Assembly: GCF_028201475.1 (NCBI RefSeq)
Contig: NZ_CP116384.1
Span: 1,364,001 to 1,428,000, forward strand
Reading direction: 5' to 3'
From: Vibrio sp. SCSIO 43137
Lineage (GTDB): Bacteria; Pseudomonadota; Gammaproteobacteria; Enterobacterales; Vibrionaceae
DNA: 64,000 nt
Within the stretch, counting starts at the first letter, position 1; the number at the start of each line of letters is the position of its first letter. This document shows positions 9,209-16,354 of the stretch, one piece after another. The notes under the pieces were generated by a model. The model was given only the letters and a program-made list of their open reading frames with translations, did no database searches and had not been told where the DNA came from. Both the position numbers and the translations under genes were made by a program.

Positions 9209-9604
9209 ATGTTATGCTCAGACCATAACTCAATTAAAGTGAACGCGCAGGATGGATTTGAAGCTCTACTCAATATGCATGGTGAGCAAGTCCACAGAGA
9301 CGATGGATATTGGTGGAAAATAGAAGTTTGGAAAGTTCCTCCGACAAAAGAACGTCCTCACGGTATACGCTACAACCTGACACTGCACAATAAATACAAT
9401 AAACGAGTATTTGGTCATGACAATGCCCATGCAGTGAAAACTCCCAAACGGAGTAAATACAGCGGCAAGCGTTATGAGTATGACCACCTACATAAGTCTG
9501 CAGTAGATAAAGGAACACCTTATGAATTCTCAGATTGCTACTCTTTACTGCAAGATTTTTTTGAAGGGATAGATAGAACGATAGAGGTTATAGAAGGTAA
9601 ATAA
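9209..9604 (+). CDS. DUF6516-like protein, putative toxin of a toxin-antitoxin pair
   Basis: A 131-residue protein resembling the DUF6516 family. Recognisable features are GYWWKIEVWKV, the PHGIRYNLTLH strand, FGHDNAHAV and YEYDHLH, then a C-terminal EFSDCYSLLQDFFEG helix. Such proteins are usually encoded directly before an HVO_A0114-type DNA-binding protein, and the pair is regarded as toxin-antitoxin-like; the biochemical activity is not established to my knowledge. Start choice: the ATG at 9209 follows AAGG, whereas the ATG 48 bp earlier lies in a palindrome with no ribosome site. Another ATG at 9275 would delete conserved residues. The stop is 1 bp before the next start. Confidence 0.7.
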   Translation: MLCSDHNSIKVNAQDGFEALLNMHGEQVHRDDGYWWKIEVWKVPPTKERPHGIRYNLTLHNKYNKRVFGHDNAHAVKTPKRSKYSGKRYEYDHLHKSAVDKGTPYEFSDCYSLLQDFFEGIDRTIEVIEGK

Positions 9605-9605
9605 T

Positions 9606-10007
9606 ATGAAAGCAAGAATCGGAATTATGTCAGAAGAACTGATTCGTGTAAGATTACTAGCCGTTGCTCAAGGTAAGTACTTACCTAAAGAGAATGAGCC
9701 TAAGATATGGTACACCTCTTTCAACACTGTTTCTCAACTGCTTAGGCCGGAAAATATAGAACTGCTTCGCCTAATCGATTCTGAACAACCTGAAAGTTTA
9801 ACCCAACTCTCAGAGTTGACCGGACGGGCAAAATCAAACCTGTCGAACACACTTAAAGCATTAAGTGAAAAAGGCTTTATCCGCCTTGAACAAGGAAAAG
9901 GAAAAACAGTTAAGCCAGTTGCTGTATTTACAGATTTTGAAATAGTAACAAACTCAGAGCTGGAATATCAGCTTATGCAGTTATCAATCGAGACAGATGC
10001 GGCTTAA
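9606..10007 (+). CDS. HVO_A0114-type winged-helix DNA-binding protein, putative antitoxin
   Basis: A 133-residue MarR-like winged-helix protein matching the HVO_A0114 family pattern: KARIGIMSEE at the N-terminus, PKIWYTSF, LLRLIDSEQPESLTQLSELTGRAKSNLSNTLKALSE as the HTH (split here as seen), and a basic wing, LEQGKGKTVKP. It starts one base after the DUF6516 stop with AGAAGG upstream, so the two are translationally linked. By analogy it should bind and neutralise its partner and repress the operon, but neither is shown here. Confidence 0.75.
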   Translation: MKARIGIMSEELIRVRLLAVAQGKYLPKENEPKIWYTSFNTVSQLLRPENIELLRLIDSEQPESLTQLSELTGRAKSNLSNTLKALSEKGFIRLEQGKGKTVKPVAVFTDFEIVTNSELEYQLMQLSIETDAA

Positions 10008-10073
10008 TATGTTATTGGATCTCGTTGAACTTCCCGGCACAACGAAACGCCATTAATCAGTTAGTCAGCTAGC

Positions 10074-10099
10074 CAAAAGGTCGCAACAGCGACCTTTTG
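10074..10099. terminator. Hairpin between the DUF6516 pair and the GPH transporter gene
   Basis: CAAAAGGTCGC (10074-10084) and GCGACCTTTTG (10089-10099) form an 11-bp stem with a 4-nt loop. Both flanking genes converge on it, so it probably terminates both transcripts. T-runs are short and lie within the stem. Confidence 0.7.
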
Positions 10100-10118
10100 A
10101 TAGTCAGTTGCACTCAAG

Positions 10119-11519
10119 TCACACAGTGACTTCTTCGTTACTAACTTCTGCTGAGCAAGCCATTTTCTTCTGATGATTTTTATTTCTTTCAAGAGATTGT
10201 TTTACCTCATCAAGATAGTCTCCTTTTAATTTATAAAAACGGGAATAAATGTAATATGAGATAGCTGCGACAATGACAGGGAAAACTAGGAAGAGAAACC
10301 GCATACTTGCTATTGTCTCTGGTGATTGGGTTTCATTAGGGACATAACCGCTAACAGTTAATACTATGCCCATAATAAATCCCGTTGCTGCATTACCCAA
10401 TTTAAACTGCATAGGCATTGCTGCAAATATTACTCCCTCTGCCCGCTTACCAGTTTTAAGCTCGCCATAATCCATACAGTCGGTAAGCATAATTATCATC
10501 AATACCAACATGAAGCCATGGCCAGCACGAACAAGTATTGAACCAATAGCAATTAGCACAACATTATGTAATGCATAAAAACTGGAATAGGCTAATACGG
10601 CACACCCCAGAATAGGTAGCAAATAAGCAATTTTAGTTAAGGTTTCACGGCTTATCTTTTTCAGGACGAAAGGAATAATAAGTTGTGTTATCACTTCTGC
10701 TATACCAGCAACTAACATGAAAGTACCAAAAAGCTCCTGACTTTCTACAACATAAGTAAAATAGTAGACAGCAAAGTAAAGAATAGTCCCGACAATATTA
10801 AAAAAGAAAAACAACGCCAAGAATATGATAATTAGTTGATCATTACTTTTCAGCATATTCCAGAAATCTTTTAAAGTGTATTGGGGTTTATCTTCTGCTT
10901 GCTTTCCCTCTTTAAAATTATATAAAAGCACCATCATAGCTAGAAAAAACAGTACTGCTGCAAATGTTGCAGTCAGGCTAAATCCTCGCCCTTGATCCCC
11001 GTCACCTAAATAATCTACTGCTACAAAAAAGAATGAGCCAATCACCATCCATGCGACGCTAATCATGCTGCGTGGCCAAATTACTAAGCTGGCTTTTTCT
11101 TCATCTGACTTGGCAACATTTGGCAAAATACACCAGAAAGGAATCTCAATTGCTGTAAATGCCATACCCCACAATATATAAGTAATTGTGATATAAAAAT
11201 ACAGCATACTGCCTTCAAGCCATTGAGCATTAAACATGGCTATAATTAATATCGTGTTAAACAATGCACCGGTAAAAAGCCATACTTTTATTCGGCCAAA
11301 CCGGCTTTTAGTTTTATCCACCAGTATACCCATCAAAGGATCATTAAATGCATCCCATATTCTTGCCACCAAGAACAAGGTACCAACAAACGCAGGTGAC
11401 ACTCCTAATATATCTGTAAAATAGAACATTGCGTATAATAATACGACACCACAAGTTATATCTTTGCCAAACGCACCTATGCCATAGGCGAGCTTGGTAT
11501 TTAGTGAAATAGCACTCAT
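10119..11519 (-). CDS. GPH-family sugar:cation symporter (MelB/YicJ-like MFS)
   Basis: A 466-residue inner-membrane transporter of the glycoside-pentoside-hexuronide group. About twelve hydrophobic spans are present. Family hallmarks are KLAYGIGAFGKDI at the N-terminus, ARIWDAFNDPLMGILVDKTKSRFGRIKVW in the first cytoplasmic region, and IEIPFWCILPNVAKSDEEKASLV. It is the last gene of a leftward set (aldolase, glycosidase, transporter), so it probably imports the glycoside or sugar those enzymes use. Substrate is not readable. Confidence 0.85.
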   Translation of the reverse strand: MSAISLNTKLAYGIGAFGKDITCGVVLLYAMFYFTDILGVSPAFVGTLFLVARIWDAFNDPLMGILVDKTKSRFGRIKVWLFTGALFNTILIIAMFNAQWLEGSMLYFYITITYILWGMAFTAIEIPFWCILPNVAKSDEEKASLVIWPRSMISVAWMVIGSFFFVAVDYLGDGDQGRGFSLTATFAAVLFFLAMMVLLYNFKEGKQAEDKPQYTLKDFWNMLKSNDQLIIIFLALFFFFNIVGTILYFAVYYFTYVVESQELFGTFMLVAGIAEVITQLIIPFVLKKISRETLTKIAYLLPILGCAVLAYSSFYALHNVVLIAIGSILVRAGHGFMLVLMIIMLTDCMDYGELKTGKRAEGVIFAAMPMQFKLGNAATGFIMGIVLTVSGYVPNETQSPETIASMRFLFLVFPVIVAAISYYIYSRFYKLKGDYLDEVKQSLERNKNHQKKMACSAEVSNEEVTV

Positions 11520-11570
11520 ACCACTACCTTTTATGTTAATTGATTTTTATAAGAAATAAATTAATGGAAA

Positions 11571-13556
11571 TTAATACTGAATTTCTATCATCTGATGACC
11601 TATTATTTTTTCCACTAAAAAATAAACTCTGTCACTTATCTTTTTGAACTCAACCTCAATATCCTGTGGAACCAGTTTTATTGATTTAACATCAACATCA
11701 TATTTTATAGAGAAGTCCACTTTATAAATGGGAATAACATCTTCAACAATGAGAGTTTCATCAGATTTACGTTCAGGAATGTAATGCAATAGATGTAACA
11801 CATCCCGGTTTTTTATTTGTTGAGCATTTAATGCAGTAATAAGGCTACCGGGACCATTGTGTCGTAACAAAGGCTCTGGTAATAGCATGTCAATTGCATC
11901 TAATACCATTTTTTTAACCCAAATAGGTGCGTTTTTTACAAACTGATTAAAAACCGGGTGACAAAAATAAATACCACTACTACTTTGAACTACACCTGGA
12001 TAACCCACCTGACCAGAAGAAGGTGTATGCATGTGCGAACAGAAGTGCTGCCACGTACGATTAAAATAGGGCTTCACCACATTACACAAAACTTTGCTAG
12101 TTGGTAACGGCAATACCTCGAGCCCTTTTAGGTACATCACATGTTCAGTTTTCGGTAAATCTTTACCTATTGACTCACCAGGCAGCAAATAGTCAGGGCT
12201 AAATGGCGCATCTCCGATATATGACACTCCAAATAAATCACTACTAAAGCTGGCCTCCTCTGGTTTCAAACCTGACTTATAGGTAGCAAGAACCTTACCT
12301 CCTTGCTCACAATAACTACGAAGACGTTTATCCAGAACTTCATCGACAGGCACTTCATCAGGCAGTATCAGCAGTTTGTATTGTTCAAAATCAGCTCTAC
12401 TATCGATAATGTCAAATTGATGCCCTCCTTCTACTAATATACGCGTCACACCATGGAGCACCTTGGCTTGATCCCAAAACTCAACGGTCAGAGTAAACTC
12501 TTCCGGATTAAGAACACCAATATCTGTTTTGGCTTTTGCTGCAACGCACCATGGTTCGACATCTTTAACCTGACGATAGACTTCACCGACAAGATCATAG
12601 GTTGCCTTTGAAGGCTGACCATCAGGGTGTAGCTGATCACCTATCGAGCACTTACCATTCATTGCCAGCATATGGAATACTTCAAACTCCAATGCAGCTT
12701 GGTTCTTAAACGAATGCATATCACCCCAAGAGGTATGAAACTTCCCTGTCATTCCTATAAAGTCATAACCTAATGTTCTGGCATAACGTACAACCGCCGG
12801 AAAATGTCCATATCCCCATTCTCCGGTTGGTAATGATTCAACTTCCAGATGACTATAGTGTTCAATCGAGTCTCTTGTATCAGGAGCAATATGGCCCTGA
12901 TTATAGAAAATCTCACAATGTGGATTAAAACCACGAATATGTGCAGATATTTCCTTTTTAAACCCTTTCATCATCTCAATGGCAAATACCATTCGATCAT
13001 CTTTTTCACTGGGATTTAATCCCTGCGCTTTCATATCTGCACGACACCAGCGACATGAGCAGTCAATAACTTTGACAATATCAAGGAACAAGCCCGTTAC
13101 CGGAAACGTGCCAAACAACTCAGAAATATGCTCTTTTAACCATCCTCTGTATGGCGTGTTTACACACAGTGCACGACGAAATGTTGGTTCATATAAACCT
13201 TCGGTCATCTCACCCTGTTCACCAACGACATGCCATTCCGGGTTGTGCATTGAGATGTACTCATCCCACTGAACAGTAGTATAAATCGGAACCCGGATAC
13301 CCCTATCTCTTAGAGACTGAACTTGCTCTACTAATAAGTTCTTATTGACTAAGTTGGGATGAATCCGTTCAGAATTACACTTTGATGGATAGTACATATA
13401 GCCATGGTGGCAACGGGCAAAACATGTCACTGAATTAACGCACGCATCAACAAACATATCCGCAAACTGCTGCTTATCAAACGAGCCGCCTACATCAGGA
13501 ATATGTTGACTGGTATGAAAGTCAAGGTGAACTTGACGAAAAGCAATATCTTCCAT
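11571..13556 (-). CDS. Glycoside-hydrolase-like protein (GHL6 plus GH42-type trimerisation domain)
   Basis: A 661-residue protein. The N-terminal part (about 1-330) looks like the hypothetical glycosyl hydrolase 6 (GHL6) TIM barrel, with RQVHLDFHTSQHIPDVG, NSVTCFARCHHGYMYYPSK, RVPIYTTVQWDEY and LFLDIVKV. The middle (about 370-440) looks like a GH42M beta-galactosidase trimerisation fold, including DYEQYKLLILPDE-like sequence. There is no signal peptide, so it should act in the cytoplasm on an imported glycoside. The neighbouring fuculose-phosphate-type aldolase suggests a deoxy-sugar such as fucose, but the bond cleaved is unknown. It lies between the aldolase and transporter genes on the same strand. 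Confidence 0.7.
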   Translation of the reverse strand: MEDIAFRQVHLDFHTSQHIPDVGGSFDKQQFADMFVDACVNSVTCFARCHHGYMYYPSKCNSERIHPNLVNKNLLVEQVQSLRDRGIRVPIYTTVQWDEYISMHNPEWHVVGEQGEMTEGLYEPTFRRALCVNTPYRGWLKEHISELFGTFPVTGLFLDIVKVIDCSCRWCRADMKAQGLNPSEKDDRMVFAIEMMKGFKKEISAHIRGFNPHCEIFYNQGHIAPDTRDSIEHYSHLEVESLPTGEWGYGHFPAVVRYARTLGYDFIGMTGKFHTSWGDMHSFKNQAALEFEVFHMLAMNGKCSIGDQLHPDGQPSKATYDLVGEVYRQVKDVEPWCVAAKAKTDIGVLNPEEFTLTVEFWDQAKVLHGVTRILVEGGHQFDIIDSRADFEQYKLLILPDEVPVDEVLDKRLRSYCEQGGKVLATYKSGLKPEEASFSSDLFGVSYIGDAPFSPDYLLPGESIGKDLPKTEHVMYLKGLEVLPLPTSKVLCNVVKPYFNRTWQHFCSHMHTPSSGQVGYPGVVQSSSGIYFCHPVFNQFVKNAPIWVKKMVLDAIDMLLPEPLLRHNGPGSLITALNAQQIKNRDVLHLLHYIPERKSDETLIVEDVIPIYKVDFSIKYDVDVKSIKLVPQDIEVEFKKISDRVYFLVEKIIGHQMIEIQY

Positions 13557-13640
13557 AATTCGTACCTTATAAAGCTATTAATGAATGTTTATGACATCCT
13601 GACCCGACAAGACATCATGTGAGTAACCTAATAACTTGCC

Positions 13641-14288
13641 TCAACTCTCTACTCTCAACCCGTAAGATTTGAACTTGTCGAGCACCACTTCCATTTCGTT
13701 TTGAGGCAGAACGGCAACATCAGCCGTGACAGATAAGGTTTTAAGGTAAAGCTCTGCCAGTACTTCTGTTTCATGAGCCAGCCATAGCGCCTTATCCAGA
13801 TCAGACTCACCAGCGATCAGTCCGTGATGTTGAAGTAAAATAACCTTGCTGTTTGCGATTCCCTCACCGACATAGCGGGCAAGCTCTTTGCTGCCGAAAG
13901 TCGCATAAGGGACACATGGGATCTCATGACTACCTGAAGCGGCCACCATGTAGTGAATTGCCGGAATTGAGCGATTTAAAATCGAGACTGCCGTACTATT
14001 AACTGCATGATTATGAACCACAGCGTTAATCTCACTGCGGACTTGATAGCAAACTAAATGAAATAGCCATTCTGACGATGGCAGCTTCCCTTGTTCGAAC
14101 TCTCCTTCACTGCTAACAAACGTAATATGCTCTGGAGTCAATTTGTGATACTGGATTCCCGTCGGGGTAATCAACATTCCATCTTGGTAACGAACGCTTA
14201 CATTACCTGCCGTCCCCTGATTTAAACCTAGCCTCGTCATTTCAAGGCAAGTCTCGATAATCTTTTCACTCAACTCATTTCTGTTCAT
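13641..14288 (-). CDS. fucA: Class II aldolase, L-fuculose-phosphate aldolase-like
   Basis: A 215-residue zinc class II aldolase/adducin family protein. Features include LNQGTAGNVSVR, the substrate loop SSEWLFHL, the zinc site VVHNHAVNST and the later QHHGLIAG histidine. FucA splits L-fuculose 1-phosphate into dihydroxyacetone phosphate and L-lactaldehyde; relatives use rhamnulose or ribulose phosphates, so the exact substrate is open. The ATG at 14288 has AAGGATG upstream; the ORF extends three codons further without a better site. It follows the DeoR gene by 104 bp and precedes the glycosidase gene by 84 bp. Confidence 0.75.
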   Translation of the reverse strand: MNRNELSEKIIETCLEMTRLGLNQGTAGNVSVRYQDGMLITPTGIQYHKLTPEHITFVSSEGEFEQGKLPSSEWLFHLVCYQVRSEINAVVHNHAVNSTAVSILNRSIPAIHYMVAASGSHEIPCVPYATFGSKELARYVGEGIANSKVILLQHHGLIAGESDLDKALWLAHETEVLAELYLKTLSVTADVAVLPQNEMEVVLDKFKSYGLRVES

Positions 14289-14300
14289 GAATAACATCCT

Positions 14301-14320
14301 TAACGGGCTTTACACCGTTA
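14301..14320. promoter_or_regulatory. Inverted repeat overlapping the fucA translation start region
   Basis: TAACGG (14301-14306) and CCGTTA (14315-14320) are perfect inverted arms with 8 bp between, 13 bp before the fucA-like start. Related AACGG/CCGTT half-sites cluster upstream of the DeoR gene, suggesting the same regulator binds both. Confidence 0.35.
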
Positions 14321-14392
14321 TTTAATGTAACGATGGCATGCTTAGCCTATTTACCTTAAAAAAACAGCAACTTAATTAGGCGAAGTATTTCT

Positions 14393-15085
14393 TTATCTAT
14401 CGGTAATCACTTTTGTTAACCCATTTAAATCACATAGTTTGAACAAACTTTTCTTGCCATATTTTGACCTGTCAGCAATCAATACCACCTGTTTAGAGAT
14501 GGCCATTAACGTCTGTTTGATTTGATAGTTATACTCATTGGAATCCCACACACCTGATTGTTCGTCAAAGCCAACACAAGAGATAAAGCTGACATCCGCA
14601 GACATGTTTGAGAGCGAATTAATCGCGACAGAACCATAAAAACTGCCATATTTAGCTGAATAACGTCCGCCAGAACAGATAACACGAATATTGTCTTTTC
14701 CTTCCAACGCCAGAATATTCTTTAATGAGTTGGTAATTACCGTGCAATTAATGTTTGGCATTTGCAGAGATAGGCACCAACTTGATGAACTTGCATCTAG
14801 GCCGATAACCATATGCTCTTTAATTTGAGTCAGGGCTTCTTTAACCAAACTTTCTTTTATTTTGAGGTTATCTTTAGAGCGCTCTGAAAAGGGGCGTCCT
14901 ACATCAGTACTACTGGATTTGATACTGATAACTGCACCATGTACTCTTTTGATCACTCCCTGCTCATCCAGCTTCCTCAGGTCACGACGCATGGTTTCGA
15001 CCGAAACATCAAATTTGTCAGCCAAATCACGTACAGTGACCTTTTCAGATGCATTGATAAACTCTAATACTTTGGTTTTTCTCAT
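14393..15085 (-). CDS. DeoR-family sugar-responsive regulator
   Basis: A 230-residue DeoR/GlpR regulator. The N-terminal HTH (KVTVRDLADKFDVSVETMRRDLRKLDEQG) is followed by the characteristic KRVHGAV linker and a sugar-phosphate-sensing domain with GLDASSSSWCL and a C-terminal LIADRSKYGK motif. The ORF is open for 69 codons further upstream, but the ATG at 15085 sits behind GGAGGGGC at good distance and begins the conserved HTH, so the longer form is rejected. It precedes the aldolase-glycosidase-transporter genes on the same strand and probably represses them until a phosphorylated intermediate accumulates. Confidence 0.85.
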   Translation of the reverse strand: MRKTKVLEFINASEKVTVRDLADKFDVSVETMRRDLRKLDEQGVIKRVHGAVISIKSSSTDVGRPFSERSKDNLKIKESLVKEALTQIKEHMVIGLDASSSSWCLSLQMPNINCTVITNSLKNILALEGKDNIRVICSGGRYSAKYGSFYGSVAINSLSNMSADVSFISCVGFDEQSGVWDSNEYNYQIKQTLMAISKQVVLIADRSKYGKKSLFKLCDLNGLTKVITDR

Positions 15086-15130
15086 AAAATGCCCCCTCCA
15101 ACTGTTCTTTAAATTATCAGCAACATGCAT

Positions 15131-15219
15131 GACCGTTAGTGATAATGGTCTTCCTATGGTCAAAATCGGATATTTTTTCTGCATTTTTGCGACCGAACGG
15201 TCAAACGGGCAAACGGTCA
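15131..15219. promoter_or_regulatory. Cluster of GACCG/CGGTC repeats upstream of the DeoR gene
   Basis: GACCGTTAGTGATAATGGTC (15131-15150), GACCGAACGGTC (15191-15202) and AAACGGTCA (15211-15219) lie 45-135 bp upstream of the DeoR start. Repeated half-sites in this position suggest the regulator's own operators. The rest of the gap to 15431 shows nothing else clear. Confidence 0.4.
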
Positions 15220-15431
15220 TCAACAGAATTGGAGAGGGTAGAAAAAGAGACGCTAACAACGGACAGAAGGGGATAATTACTGGAATTGACACCCTGCCTG
15301 CTAACGAAAAGCTTAGCGGACTATGGTGTCACTTAGGTATACAAATATCGAAGAGAAAATTTAGATAATACGGTTCGAATCAACCACTGTAGTTACACAA
15401 GATTATTGACAGGGTCTACAAACGTGACTCC

Positions 15432-16313
15432 TTAACTGCTACTCACTACCCGGTTTTTACCATTCGCTTTAGCCTGATACATAGCCAGATCGGCTTCTTT
15501 CACAATCTCAGAAAAGTGTTTTCCGTTATGGCTTTCAGCTACGCCCATGCTGGCCGTCACTTGGGTATCTTCTGATTCCCGTATCGACTGCAGTAATGAG
15601 TTGGCTAATACAGAAGCTTGCTGTTTACGGCTTTGAGGGAGCAGAATAATAAACTCTTCGCCACCCCAGCGGGCTGCATAGCCAGTTCCTTCCAGTAGTT
15701 CCATAGTATGACGGGCAATACTCACCAGCACCTGATCACCAACATGGTGACCTTGTGAGTCATTCACCTTTTTGAAGTCGTCGATATCAAACAGAATAAT
15801 GGCATATTTGTCTGACTGACTTTCCCCCAGCGCATCCATTTTCCGCCGGTTAAGCAGGCCGGTTAACGTGTCAGTTTCTGCCAGCTTCTTCAGTTCACGG
15901 TTTCGCTCTATCAACTTACGCTGCAACGAAACGATCTGCGAATGGTTTTTTACTCTGGCAATCACTTCCATGACTTCAAACGGTTTTTGAATATAATCGA
16001 CACCGCCAACCTGAAACGCTCGTACTTTATCCTGAACATTGTCCAGAGCACTAAGAAAAATGATAGGAATATTGGCAGTTAAGGGGTCTGCTTTAAGCTG
16101 GCTACAAACTTCATAGCCGTCCATTCCCGGCATCATAATATCCAGCAGAATAAGATCTGGCTGCTTTTTTTTGCATATCCTCAGGGCTGCACTTCCACTT
16201 GCCGCCCCTTTTACTTTATAGCCTTCAGCATCCAGTAACTGGGTAAGCAACTTTATGTTTTCTACCGTGTCATCAACGATCAGTATTTCTGTTTGCGAAT
16301 TATCGAAAGGCAT
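15432..16313 (-). CDS. Response regulator with GGDEF domain (diguanylate cyclase)
   Basis: A 293-residue protein. The receiver domain (about 8-125) has D14/D15 and phospho-acceptor D58 (LLDIMMP) and K110. A GGDEF domain (about 145-290) has TDTLTGLLNRR and the active-site GGEEF at 217-221, so it should make cyclic-di-GMP. No RxxD inhibitory site is visible at the usual place before GGEEF, suggesting no product feedback. It lies 41 bp downstream of a hybrid histidine kinase on the same strand, its likely phosphodonor. Confidence 0.9.
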   Translation of the reverse strand: MPFDNSQTEILIVDDTVENIKLLTQLLDAEGYKVKGAASGSAALRICKKKQPDLILLDIMMPGMDGYEVCSQLKADPLTANIPIIFLSALDNVQDKVRAFQVGGVDYIQKPFEVMEVIARVKNHSQIVSLQRKLIERNRELKKLAETDTLTGLLNRRKMDALGESQSDKYAIILFDIDDFKKVNDSQGHHVGDQVLVSIARHTMELLEGTGYAARWGGEEFIILLPQSRKQQASVLANSLLQSIRESEDTQVTASMGVAESHNGKHFSEIVKEADLAMYQAKANGKNRVVSSS

Positions 16314-16354
16314 AATTTACTTACCGGCAACTGATAAGCTGCCAGCACTCCTGT

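Noticed and set aside
15086..15292. 69 additional N-terminal codons for the DeoR protein
   Set aside because: The region holds operator-like repeats, and the ATG at 15085 has a strong GGAGG site and begins the normal DeoR domain.
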